From: JBATTK01 sp049670505
Lineage (GTDB): Bacteria; Bacteroidota; Bacteroidia; Flavobacteriales; Flavobacteriaceae
Length of the DNA: 8,130 nucleotides
NCBI GenBank assembly: GCA_049670505.1
Contig: JBATTK010000188.1
Coordinates: 1-8,130, forward strand
Direction: 5' to 3'
The notes under the pieces were generated by a model that was not told where the DNA came from, did no database searches, and worked only from the letters and a program-made list of their open reading frames with translations. This document shows, piece by piece, positions 1-6,745 of this stretch. Each line of letters starts with the position of its first letter. The first letter of the stretch is position 1. The position numbers and the translations under genes are program-made.

Positions 1-384
1 GTCTATGGAAAGTAGTAACCCCTTGGACAACAAATAATCCCCTACCAGAACAGCTATCTTATTTTTCCACAACGCATTTATGGAAAAAAAACCTCTTCGC
101 TTATTGCTTTCATCTACCACATCATCATGCACCAAAGTGGCTGTATGGATCAGTTCTATTACGGAAGCTCCACGATATGTCCGTTCGTTTACTTCTCCAT
201 TGTTCAACAGTTTCGCCGTGAGGAAAACGAACATGGGGCGCATTTGCTTTCCTTTACGGTTTACGATATAATAGGTAATTCTATTGAGGAGTGCTACTTT
301 GGAAGACATGGATTCATAGAACTTTGTTTCAAAAAGTTCCATTTCTTGATCAATGGGCTGCTTTATTTGAGCGACTACTTTCAT
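1..384 (-). CDS. trans-polyprenyl diphosphate synthase (IspB/IspA-type), N-terminal part, cut by the left window edge
   Basis: The first 128 residues are present; the rest lies beyond position 1. Enzymes of this family condense isopentenyl diphosphate with an allylic diphosphate in the cytoplasm. Visible motifs are GKQMRP (residues 45-50), whose lysine and arginine help bind substrate, and the first aspartate-rich motif HDDVVDES with DDxxD at 87-91, which binds Mg-diphosphate. KRRG (95-98) and VGDYLLSK (114-121) follow. The second aspartate-rich motif would be off the edge. The start MKVVAQIKQPI was chosen because family members begin this way; the frame is open further upstream but has no family-like sequence there. 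Flavobacteria use menaquinone-6, so the product is probably the long prenyl chain of menaquinone; this is inferred, since chain length cannot be read from this part. The family call is very secure, the exact product is not. Confidence 0.93.
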   Translation of the reverse strand, partial: MKVVAQIKQPIDQEMELFETKFYESMSSKVALLNRITYYIVNRKGKQMRPMFVFLTAKLLNNGEVNERTYRGASVIELIHTATLVHDDVVDESNKRRGFFSINALWKNKIAVLVGDYLLSKGLLLSID

Positions 385-392
385 CCTTTGAT

Positions 393-400
393 CAAATATA
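393..400 (-). promoter_or_regulatory. possible -7 box (TATATTTG) just upstream of the polyprenyl synthase start
   Basis: On the minus strand the octamer TATATTTG matches the Bacteroidota -7 consensus TAnnTTTG exactly. It ends only 8 nt before the ATG at 384, which would give an almost leaderless mRNA. No TTG or TTTG stands at the usual -33 distance; the nearest is about 34 nt further upstream. It may be chance in AT-rich DNA. Confidence 0.25.
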
Positions 401-565
401 ATCACATCGGTATCTTTTAGCGCCCTATTATGGACAAAATTCTTATTTAAAAACAATTTAAAAATAGAATCGTGCGCCAAGAGACCTTCTGTTATACCGT
501 TCCTTGATTATTACGCTCTTAATAGGGTAGAATTTAGTTTGTCCTGGAAAGAGGTTTCTACTGGC

Positions 566-582
566 ATCCTAGGTCCTAGGAT
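566..582. repeat. 17-bp perfect palindrome around a single central base (two AvrII-like CCTAGG units)
   Basis: The sequence ATCCTAGG-T-CCTAGGAT is an 8-bp inverted repeat about one central base, and each arm contains the self-complementary hexamer CCTAGG. It lies 30 nt beyond the rlmN stop and about 180 nt upstream of the polyprenyl synthase start. A one-base loop and no following T-run argue against an intrinsic terminator. The symmetry would suit a dimeric DNA-binding protein or a methylation/restriction site. No function can be assigned from sequence alone. Confidence 0.6.
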
Positions 583-611
583 ACAGAACATGTAAGGGTA
601 ACTCTTTGCTA

Positions 612-1652
612 TTAGCTCTTATTTGCCAATTGACCACAAGCCGCATCAATATCCTTACCTCTGGATCGTCTTACGGTTACGATAATGTTATTCCGTTCCA
701 ACGTATCTACATACATATCAATAGCCGTGTTCGATGCTTGTTGAAACTCGCCATCATCAATGGGATTGTACTCGATCAGGTTCACTTTGGACGGGGCGAA
801 CTTACAGAAATCCACTAGGGCATTAACATCCTTTAAGGTATCGTTGATTCCCATCCAAACTACGTATTCATATGTAATTCTACTTTTGGTTTTATGGTAC
901 CAATATTCCAAAGCCTCACGTAAATCTGCCAAAGTAAAGGTGGCATTAAAGGGCATTATGGATGTTCGGATTTCATCGATAGCGGAATGTAGGGAAACAG
1001 CCAATTTAAACTTTACCTGTTCATCCGCCATTTTCTTTATCATTTTGGGAACGCCGGAAGTAGAGACCGTAATCCGTTTTGGAGACATTCCCAAGCCTTC
1101 GGGGGAGGTAATTTTGTCAATGGCTTTCAATACATTGTTATAATTCATTAAGGGTTCTCCCATTCCCATGAAAACTATATTGCTCAATGGCCTATCAAAA
1201 TATAGTCTGCTTTCGTTATCAATGGCGACTACTTGATCGTAGATTTCGTCAGGATTTAGATTACGCATCCGTTTTAGACGTGCCGTAGCACAAAACCTGC
1301 AGTCCAAACTACAACCTACTTGACTAGAAACACAGGCGGTTGTCCTTGTCTTGGTAGGTATCAATACGGACTCTACCACCAAATCATCATGCAAGCGAAC
1401 GGCATTCTTAATGGTACCGTCCTTACTTCGCTGCATTTGATCTACCTTTATATGGTTGATTACAAAATTATCTTTCAACAGCTGACGGGTCTCCTTAGAA
1501 ATATTGGTCATGACATCAAAGGAATGGACAGATTTATGCCATAACCATTCATACACCTGACTACCCCTAAAAGCCTTTTCTTCTTTGCTAACAAAGAACG
1601 CCCTCAGCTGATCTTTTGTTAAGGCCCGTATGTCTTTCTTTTTTGTCTCCAC
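612..1652 (-). CDS. rlmN: RlmN: dual-specificity 23S rRNA (A2503-C2) / tRNA (A37-C2) methyltransferase, radical SAM
   Basis: RlmN is a cytoplasmic radical-SAM enzyme that puts a methyl group on C2 of A2503 in 23S rRNA and of A37 in some tRNAs. The 346-residue length fits the family. The 4Fe-4S/SAM motif CxxxCxxC is at Cys114, Cys118 and Cys121. Cys107 lies 7 residues before it, matching E. coli Cys118, and Cys339 in RGKDIDAACGQL matches the methyl-carrying Cys355. GMGEP at 163-167 is the SAM-binding segment. Both mechanistic cysteines are present, so the enzyme should be active. The start codon is GTG at 1652: an in-frame TAA lies five codons upstream, the next Met is residue 48, and METKKKDIRAL fits known N-termini. 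It ends with tandem stops TAA TAG. It is separated from queA by 317 nt, so it may have its own promoter. Confidence 0.97.
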   Translation of the reverse strand: METKKKDIRALTKDQLRAFFVSKEEKAFRGSQVYEWLWHKSVHSFDVMTNISKETRQLLKDNFVINHIKVDQMQRSKDGTIKNAVRLHDDLVVESVLIPTKTRTTACVSSQVGCSLDCRFCATARLKRMRNLNPDEIYDQVVAIDNESRLYFDRPLSNIVFMGMGEPLMNYNNVLKAIDKITSPEGLGMSPKRITVSTSGVPKMIKKMADEQVKFKLAVSLHSAIDEIRTSIMPFNATFTLADLREALEYWYHKTKSRITYEYVVWMGINDTLKDVNALVDFCKFAPSKVNLIEYNPIDDGEFQQASNTAIDMYVDTLERNNIIVTVRRSRGKDIDAACGQLANKS

Positions 1653-1729
1653 GTCTTTGTGAAAGTATTAAAGGTTGTCAAAGATGAGTGTCCTCTTATT
1701 GAACTCATTTAAACTTTTTCTTTTACCTG

Positions 1730-1738
1730 CAAATATTA
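1730..1738 (-). promoter_or_regulatory. weak candidate -7 element for rlmN
   Basis: The minus strand reads TAATATTTGCAGG. This differs from TAnnTTTG by one extra spacer base, or equally by one mismatch if read as AATATTTG. It shares ATATTTGCAG with the stronger queA promoter. It lies about 78 nt before the GTG start. No TTG is seen at the -33 distance, so this is only the best available candidate. Confidence 0.25.
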
Positions 1739-1935
1739 CATTTTGAACCCTTATTTCCCCATTTTTGACTATCGTAGCCCTGCTATGCCACTAAAAAATG
1801 ACTTCATAATGGCCCAAAAGCCGATATTTTCGGTTCCAAACAAAAAGTTTAAATCAGTTCACTGTATTATCGAGCAAGGTCGATCTGTATAATCAAGTCG
1901 GTTAGAAACAAATTCCTCGTACTCGGAATGATAAT

Positions 1936-1959
1936 AAAAGTATCTTATGGAATACTTTT
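1936..1959 (-). terminator. possible weak intrinsic terminator after queA
   Basis: An 8-bp inverted repeat, AAAAGTAT and ATACTTTT around an 8-nt loop, begins 10 nt past the queA stop. On the minus-strand transcript the second arm runs into a T-rich stretch (TTTTATTATC). The stem has only one G-C pair, so it would be weak; position and T-tract are the main support. Confidence 0.35.
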
Positions 1960-1969
1960 GGAACTATTC

Positions 1970-3019
1970 CTATATAATTAGCATGGCATCACCATACGAA
2001 TAAAACTTATAGCTTTCAATGATAGCTTCTTTGTATGCTTTTTTCATTAAATCATGTCCCACGAAGGCCGAAACCATCATTAAAAGCGTAGATTTGGGTA
2101 AATGAAAATTGGTGATCATACAATTGGCAATACTAAAATCGTAAGGAGGGAAAATAAACTTATTCGTCCATCCGTCAAAAGTATTTAACGTATGTTCGGA
2201 AGAAACTGCGCTCTCTAGACCTCGCATTGCAGTTGTTCCCACAGCACATATCCTACGCTTTTGTAATTGCGCATTGTTTACGATTTCGGTAGCTTTTTCA
2301 TCAATGATAAGCTCTTCGCTATCCATCTTGTGTTTGGATAAATCTTCTACCTCTACTGGGTTAAAAGTACCCAAACCAACATGCAGGGTCACTTCTGCAA
2401 AGTTGATCCCTTTAATTTCCAGACGTTTTAACAAGTGTTTAGAGAAGTGTAAGCCTGCGGTAGGCGCGGCTACGGCACCTTCATGTTTTGCATAAATGGT
2501 CTGATAGCGTTTCTCATCTTCCGGTTCCACTTCCCTCTTGATGTACTTTGGCAACGGAGTTTCCCCCAAATCCCTTAATTTTCTTCTAAAATCTATGTAA
2601 GAACCATCATATAAAAAGCGTAACGTTCTTCCTCTTGAGGTGGTATTGTCTATGACCTCCGCGACCAAATTTTCATCATCGCCAAAATAAAGTTTATTCC
2701 CAATACGTATTTTACGCGCGGGATCTACCAATACGTCCCAAAGACGCTGTTCCTCGTTGAGTTCCCGTAACAAAAACACTTCTATCCTTGCTCCGGTTTT
2801 TTCTTTGTTTCCGTATAGTCTGGCGGGAAAAACCTTAGTGTTGTTCAACACCATAACATCACCTTCATCAAAATAATTAATTAGGTCCTTGAACATCTTA
2901 TGCTCAATTTTGCCAGTATCCTTATGAATAACCATTAATTTGGATTCATCTCTATTTTCTGCAGGATACTCTGCCAATAATTCTTTTGGAAGTTCAAAAT
3001 TAAAGTGTGATAATTTCAT
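1970..3019 (-). CDS. queA: QueA: S-adenosylmethionine:tRNA ribosyltransferase-isomerase (queuosine biosynthesis)
   Basis: QueA moves and isomerises the ribosyl part of S-adenosylmethionine onto preQ1 at tRNA position 34, making epoxyqueuosine in the GUN-anticodon tRNAs. The 349-residue protein carries the usual blocks: an N-terminal LPKELLAEYPAENRDESKLMV region (10-30), LNNTKVFPARLYG (58-70), EGAVAAPTAGLHF (180-192), HVGLGTF (213-219), CAVGTTAMRGLE (258-269), TNFHLPKSTLLMMVSAF (303-319) and YKFYSYGDAMLI near the end. A longer frame reaches 3097, but the ATG at 3019 is preferred: MKLSHFNFELP is the family N-terminus and a good promoter lies inside the extension. No other queuosine gene is in the window. 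It lies 88 nt downstream of aroA and is likely transcribed on its own as well as by read-through. Confidence 0.97.
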   Translation of the reverse strand: MKLSHFNFELPKELLAEYPAENRDESKLMVIHKDTGKIEHKMFKDLINYFDEGDVMVLNNTKVFPARLYGNKEKTGARIEVFLLRELNEEQRLWDVLVDPARKIRIGNKLYFGDDENLVAEVIDNTTSRGRTLRFLYDGSYIDFRRKLRDLGETPLPKYIKREVEPEDEKRYQTIYAKHEGAVAAPTAGLHFSKHLLKRLEIKGINFAEVTLHVGLGTFNPVEVEDLSKHKMDSEELIIDEKATEIVNNAQLQKRRICAVGTTAMRGLESAVSSEHTLNTFDGWTNKFIFPPYDFSIANCMITNFHLPKSTLLMMVSAFVGHDLMKKAYKEAIIESYKFYSYGDAMLII

Positions 3020-3052
3020 GTACGAAGTTTTTGTTAGGAATTTTTGCGGCTG

Positions 3053-3084
3053 CAAATATACAATCCCAACATAGGCGTTGTCAA
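3053..3084 (-). promoter_or_regulatory. Bacteroidota-type promoter for queA (TTG - 21 nt - TATATTTG)
   Basis: On the minus strand a TTG at 3084-3082 is followed after 21 nt by TATATTTG at 3060-3053, an exact match to TAnnTTTG. The arrangement fits the reported Bacteroidota/Flavobacterium promoter form (TTG, 17-23 nt, TAnnTTTG). The -7 box ends 33 nt before the queA ATG, leaving a leader of about 25-30 nt, too short for a preQ1 riboswitch. It sits just past the aroA stop. This is the best promoter match I found in the window. Confidence 0.65.
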
Positions 3085-3107
3085 GTAAAACGGCCACTAA
3101 ATAAAAA

Positions 3108-4337
3108 TTAAAATTCCTTTACTCCAAATTGAAGGGAAACAAGGTCTTTCCAAAAGTCCGGATAGGATTTGGAAACTACCTGGGCATCATTGATTATTAA
3201 CGAGGTTTTTATTGCCAAAGGAGCGAATGCCATAGCCATTCTATGATCATTGTAGGTATCAATGGCCACCTCGTCCTTAATGGCCGTGGAAGGTGCCAAT
3301 GTCAATTCCTTATCGGTAACCGAAATGGTAGCACCCAATTTTGAAAGTTCGGTCTTAAGTGCTTCCAATCTGTCGGTTTCTTTAATCTTTAAGGTATGTA
3401 ATCCTGTGAGATGACATCCCAATCCCAATCCAAAACAGCAAACGGCAATGGTCTGGGCAATATCTGGAGCGTTGGCGAGGTCAAAGTTAATGGTAGACCA
3501 TTGGCAGTCGCCAGTTTTTCTCAAAACGATTCTATTTTCTTGGAATACCGTTTCAACACCAAAATCTTCATATATCCTGGAAAGTATACTATCACCCTGT
3601 AAGCTACCTTTTTTGTAGGATGATAAGCTTATTTCGGTACCTATATCACATAGTGCAGCAATACTATAAAAATAAGAAGCGGAACTCCAATCCGACTCCA
3701 CGACCATATCGGTATCGTTTACCGAAGTTTTTGATCGGACGGTAATGAGATTTCCTTCAAAAGAATTTTCTATCCCTAATTGTGACAAAAGTGCCAAGGT
3801 CATTTTTATATACGGAATAGAAGTAATCTTCCCAATTAGTTCCAATTCCAATCCATTTTCCAAACTTGGAGCAATGAGCAATAGCGCGGAAATATATTGA
3901 CTACTTATATTGGCCGGTAAACTTACTTTGTTTTCGCTTAGGGTTTTTCCTTTGATCCGTATGGGCGGATACCCCTCCTTATCAACATATTCAATATTAG
4001 CCCCCAAGCTTCGCAACGCCTCCACGAGAACCTTTATAGGACGCTCCGTCATCCGTTTGGAACCTGTAAGAACTACTCCCCTGCTCTCTTGGGAAGCAAA
4101 ATAGGCCGTTAAAAATCGCATGGCGGTACCGGCATGGTGTATATCTACTTCCCCATGATGTATTTTAAGACCTGCTTGCATTACCGATGCATCATCCGAA
4201 TTGGAAAGGTTCTTAACAGTAATATTAGGGTATAATGCCTGAAGCAAAAGAAGTCTATTGGACTCACTTTTAGAGCCGGTGATTTTTATAGTAGCTTTTA
4301 TTGGGTTATTTGAAGGAGCAGATAAATATAGCTTCAA
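3108..4337 (-). CDS. aroA: AroA: 3-phosphoshikimate 1-carboxyvinyltransferase (EPSP synthase)
   Basis: EPSP synthase joins phosphoenolpyruvate to shikimate-3-phosphate, the sixth shikimate-pathway step, towards chorismate, aromatic amino acids and menaquinone. The 409-residue protein shows GSKSESNR (21-28), AGTAMRF (69-75), RMTERPI (95-101), SSQYISALL (145-153), SDWSSASYF (215-223), APDIAQT with the catalytic Asp292, KETDRL (319-324) and NDHRMAMAFA (363-372). Both halves of the double-domain fold are intact. The start is a TTG at 4337: an in-frame TAG lies two codons upstream, the next Met is residue 53, and MKLYLSAPS fits family N-termini. Phe75 stands where E. coli has Pro101, a site linked to glyphosate sensitivity; I believe Phe is common in this phylum. 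It lies 48 nt after the mazG-like gene and may be both co-transcribed with it and served by its own promoter. Confidence 0.96.
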   Translation of the reverse strand: MKLYLSAPSNNPIKATIKITGSKSESNRLLLLQALYPNITVKNLSNSDDASVMQAGLKIHHGEVDIHHAGTAMRFLTAYFASQESRGVVLTGSKRMTERPIKVLVEALRSLGANIEYVDKEGYPPIRIKGKTLSENKVSLPANISSQYISALLLIAPSLENGLELELIGKITSIPYIKMTLALLSQLGIENSFEGNLITVRSKTSVNDTDMVVESDWSSASYFYSIAALCDIGTEISLSSYKKGSLQGDSILSRIYEDFGVETVFQENRIVLRKTGDCQWSTINFDLANAPDIAQTIAVCCFGLGLGCHLTGLHTLKIKETDRLEALKTELSKLGATISVTDKELTLAPSTAIKDEVAIDTYNDHRMAMAFAPLAIKTSLIINDAQVVSKSYPDFWKDLVSLQFGVKEF

Positions 4338-4374
4338 TTTCTATGGTATTTTGCCAAAGGCTTTTCTAAGAACT

Positions 4375-4382
4375 CAAATATA
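4375..4382 (-). promoter_or_regulatory. possible -7 box (TATATTTG) for aroA
   Basis: The minus strand reads GGTATATTTGAG between the mazG-like stop and the aroA TTG start, an exact TAnnTTTG match 37 nt before the start. I found no TTG or TTTG in the 40 nt upstream, which lies in the A-rich end of the mazG-like gene. It could give aroA an extra, weak or activator-dependent start. Confidence 0.4.
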
Positions 4383-4385
4383 CCA

Positions 4386-4712
4386 CTATTTGAGCTTTTT
4401 ATTGTTTTGATGCCTATCGTGATCGCGTTTGGCTTTTAGGTCCAGTTTTTTATCGAATGCCTTTTGTAGGTCTATCCCCGTTTGGTTGGCCAGGCATAGG
4501 ACCACAAAGAGCACATCGGCCAGTTCTTCTCCCAAGTCTTTTCCCTTGTCGGACTCCTTTTCACTTTGTTCCCCGTAGCGACGCGCAATAATCCGGGCTA
4601 CTTCGCCCACTTCTTCCGTAAGTTGGGCCATGTTGGTCAGTTCGTTGAAATAACGGACCCCGTGTTTTTTTATCCATTCATCAACAGCATGTTGGGCGTT
4701 TCGTATATCCAT
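4386..4712 (-). CDS. MazG-like nucleotide pyrophosphohydrolase
   Basis: This small all-helical protein belongs to the MazG/dUTPase-like NTP pyrophosphohydrolases, which cleave (d)NTPs or damaged nucleotides to monophosphate and pyrophosphate and so clean the nucleotide pool. The Mg-binding pattern is clear: EEVGE at residues 33-37 (Glu33, Glu34, Glu37) and EELADV at 62-67 (Glu63, Asp66). A basic C-terminal tail, KLDLKAKRDHDRHQNNKK, follows. At 108 residues it is a single-domain form, not the two-domain MazG. Its true substrate cannot be read from sequence. Its ATG lies 3 nt after the stop of the upstream DUF3857 gene, which suggests co-transcription and perhaps translational coupling. Its base composition stands out: 117 of 240 bases (about 49 percent) are G or C at 4441-4680, against 76 of 240 (about 32 percent) at 5041-5280 next door. 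Confidence 0.92.
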   Translation of the reverse strand: MDIRNAQHAVDEWIKKHGVRYFNELTNMAQLTEEVGEVARIIARRYGEQSEKESDKGKDLGEELADVLFVVLCLANQTGIDLQKAFDKKLDLKAKRDHDRHQNNKKLK

Positions 4713-4715
4713 CCA

Positions 4716-6731
4716 TTAAATTTTCGATAAAACTACTTTTTCCGTTTCTTTTTCTACCATTTTTTTATACAATTCTTTGACACCGGCATAATTTTGTGCC
4801 GGTATAACAGCCGAATTCATCTTAAGATCGGCAATTACCTGAATCATATTATTTCCGCCATCAACAATCTTGTAGACAAAACTACCCATATTATTTTCCA
4901 GGGCAAGATTCACATTCTCAGGTATTGAGGTTACCTGGTACCCTTCTGGTATTAGCATACTAATAATATACTTCTCTTGCCATGGGTAGGCAAAATCTAT
5001 TGGGTAATTTCTTTTTTCCAATTTAAACGGGTTTTCAGTACCTGTATTAAAGAAAAGTGGTGAAAAATAAATTTTATCCCCAATAATATCTACTTGGTCT
5101 TCCATATAAAAGTCAAAATTCTCCCTTATGGGCTTACCTTTTGTACTTTTGTTATCTACTTTATAATTGGAAATTTCCATATCGGCATTCAGATGCTCTA
5201 ACTTTTCCAGATAATCTTCCTCGCTTACACCACTATATTTATTTCTGAAAATGTAGGCATTATAGTCGGTATGTGTTTTTCTCATTTTACCTTCGATAAT
5301 TCCATCGCTTTTTAAAGCGATATTCAGCATGTTAATTTCTTTGGATAGTCTCTTGGGAAGAACAGAAATAGAAGTAGAGGTGCCGTCTTCTTTAATTACT
5401 CTTCCGAACCAGTTCAATGCCTTTGTAGGAAGTAGGTTCGGCGTTGTAAATTTATTGCATGCATCCAGCAAAATGGTTTTATCGTCCAATTCAACCGAGG
5501 CAACCACATAGTTAAAGCCCTCTCTGGTAGGTAATAAAGGTACTCCATTATCCCGGGTACTGATCAAAACAGGGTTTGCTTGTAAACCAGCTGCCCTATA
5601 CATGGCCACCAACATCAAATTAATTTCCGCCACATTGCCCGTTTTTTCCTTATAGGCATCCCGTACTCCTTTATCAGTATACTTTCCGTAATAACCGTTC
5701 CAATTCATATGTTGTTGCACATGTGAAAAAATAGCACCTATCTTCTCCTTATCGTTAGCCGTACCATTCAGAATAGTAGGAAGAACATCTTTAAAATATT
5801 TAGTATACTCCAGTTGTTTTCCAAAATTATCGCTCTTATAAATCGTCTTCACTACCTTTTCCCAATTCGTAGTGTAGCTTTTCATAGTAGCATTGGGAAA
5901 TTTGACGAACTGCAACTCGTAATTCACACTGCTCCTATAATTATTCATATCGTTAACATACGGCTCCGCTTTAAGTGCTGGCACATAGGTCATTTCATAG
6001 GTGGTTTTATTTATCTTATAGTCTAAACTACTATTGCTAAATTTTGTAGTAGCTACAATGCTCTCACTTCTTTCTTTATTGCTAAATGTTATTTTCCCAG
6101 AAGCGGAGCTATATTTGGGCACAACGCTTAAATAACCCTTCATGTTGGGCTTAAAAGAATAGTATTCCGGCGTTGCTATGGATACATGCTGTTTCTTTAT
6201 GGGAATATCATATTGCAAAACAATTTCATCTATGGTATAGGAAAATGGAGAGGTTATTCTATACTCATATTCTATAACACTACCCTCCTTTATATTGGGC
6301 ATGGTGAATTTCTCTTCATTTCTGTATTTTGACAATGAGGTTGTAAAAGTCTCGGAACTTTTTAATTTGGATTTCACAATTTGGTCATTTTCCAAACTAT
6401 ACGTAAAAGCCTTTACACTTCCTAGTGTTTCTTTAGTCCCTCCGTCTTTATACAACCTTTCCGAAACGGTTGCATAATCAAATCCGTCCTTGTTATATAT
6501 TTTAACTCTTTCATGGACTTGTGTATGCACAGAAAAACCTTTGTCCTGCATATACTTATAAGAGATACTTACCTCTCGATAGAGTACCGCTGCAGATGCA
6601 GCGGAATCCTTTTCATAAAATGTTTCCGATAATTCCTCTTTGGAAACTTTTCCAAATTTTACTTCTTGAGCGGATAATACATATCCGAAAAGTGCTAGAA
6701 TACTGAATAATTGAACTTTTCCGATTATCAT
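4716..6731 (-). CDS. secreted DUF3857 / transglutaminase-like protein with a degenerate active site
   Basis: This 671-residue protein has an N-terminal signal peptide: Lys5, a hydrophobic stretch to about residue 20, and probable cleavage after LSA before Gln22. It is expected in the periplasm or on the outer membrane. Residues of about 55-230 match the beta-rich DUF3857 region, about 310-430 the transglutaminase-like core, and the rest a C-terminal beta-rich region. The catalytic Cys position reads Gly365-Asn366-Val367 where active members have Gly-Asp-Cys, and the expected His is Asn407 (EGFNYVVA). Only the Asp remains, Asp423 in LLDAC. Peptidase or transglutaminase chemistry is therefore unlikely; a binding or scaffolding role is an inference. 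The frame is intact, and as I recall flavobacterial homologues share the GN(V/S)A(D/E)INL motif, so this is not recent decay. It starts 14 nt after the stop of its paralogue. Confidence 0.88.
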   Translation of the reverse strand: MIIGKVQLFSILALFGYVLSAQEVKFGKVSKEELSETFYEKDSAASAAVLYREVSISYKYMQDKGFSVHTQVHERVKIYNKDGFDYATVSERLYKDGGTKETLGSVKAFTYSLENDQIVKSKLKSSETFTTSLSKYRNEEKFTMPNIKEGSVIEYEYRITSPFSYTIDEIVLQYDIPIKKQHVSIATPEYYSFKPNMKGYLSVVPKYSSASGKITFSNKERSESIVATTKFSNSSLDYKINKTTYEMTYVPALKAEPYVNDMNNYRSSVNYELQFVKFPNATMKSYTTNWEKVVKTIYKSDNFGKQLEYTKYFKDVLPTILNGTANDKEKIGAIFSHVQQHMNWNGYYGKYTDKGVRDAYKEKTGNVAEINLMLVAMYRAAGLQANPVLISTRDNGVPLLPTREGFNYVVASVELDDKTILLDACNKFTTPNLLPTKALNWFGRVIKEDGTSTSISVLPKRLSKEINMLNIALKSDGIIEGKMRKTHTDYNAYIFRNKYSGVSEEDYLEKLEHLNADMEISNYKVDNKSTKGKPIRENFDFYMEDQVDIIGDKIYFSPLFFNTGTENPFKLEKRNYPIDFAYPWQEKYIISMLIPEGYQVTSIPENVNLALENNMGSFVYKIVDGGNNMIQVIADLKMNSAVIPAQNYAGVKELYKKMVEKETEKVVLSKI

Positions 6732-6745
6732 GGGTTGGTTGTGTG

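Larger units (their letters stand above)
1653..1969. other. non-coding gap between queA and rlmN, with several short inverted repeats
   Basis: No reading frame here looks coding on either strand. Besides the terminator-like hairpin beside queA, small inverted repeats occur at 1821-1833 (CCGA/TCGG, 5-nt loop), 1869-1884 (ATCGA/TCGAT, 6-nt loop) and 1912-1929 (ATTCC/GGAAT, 8-nt loop). None is long enough to call a structured RNA. The part nearest rlmN (about 1653-1740) probably holds its promoter and leader. I see no tRNA and no riboswitch I recognise. Confidence 0.6.

Noticed and set aside
423..527. CCCTATT / AATAGGG inverted repeat across the rlmN-polyprenyl synthase spacer
   Set aside because: The arms are only 7 bp and 91 nt apart, with no supporting internal structure; expected by chance.
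3020..3052. preQ1 riboswitch ahead of queA
   Set aside because: The leader after the predicted transcription start is only about 25-30 nt and shows no pseudoknot-like pairing. preQ1 riboswitches usually control synthesis or transport genes, which are not seen here.
3020..3097. 26-residue N-terminal extension of queA
   Set aside because: The family N-terminus MKLSHFNFELP begins at 3019, the extra residues resemble nothing in the family, and a promoter-like sequence lies within the extension.
80..6706. Plus-strand open frames of 60-127 residues (for example 127-420, 760-1143, 1320-1544, 2274-2495, 5814-6026)
   Set aside because: Each is opposite, or mostly opposite, a well-supported minus-strand gene, has no recognisable motif and an unnatural composition. 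They are shadows.
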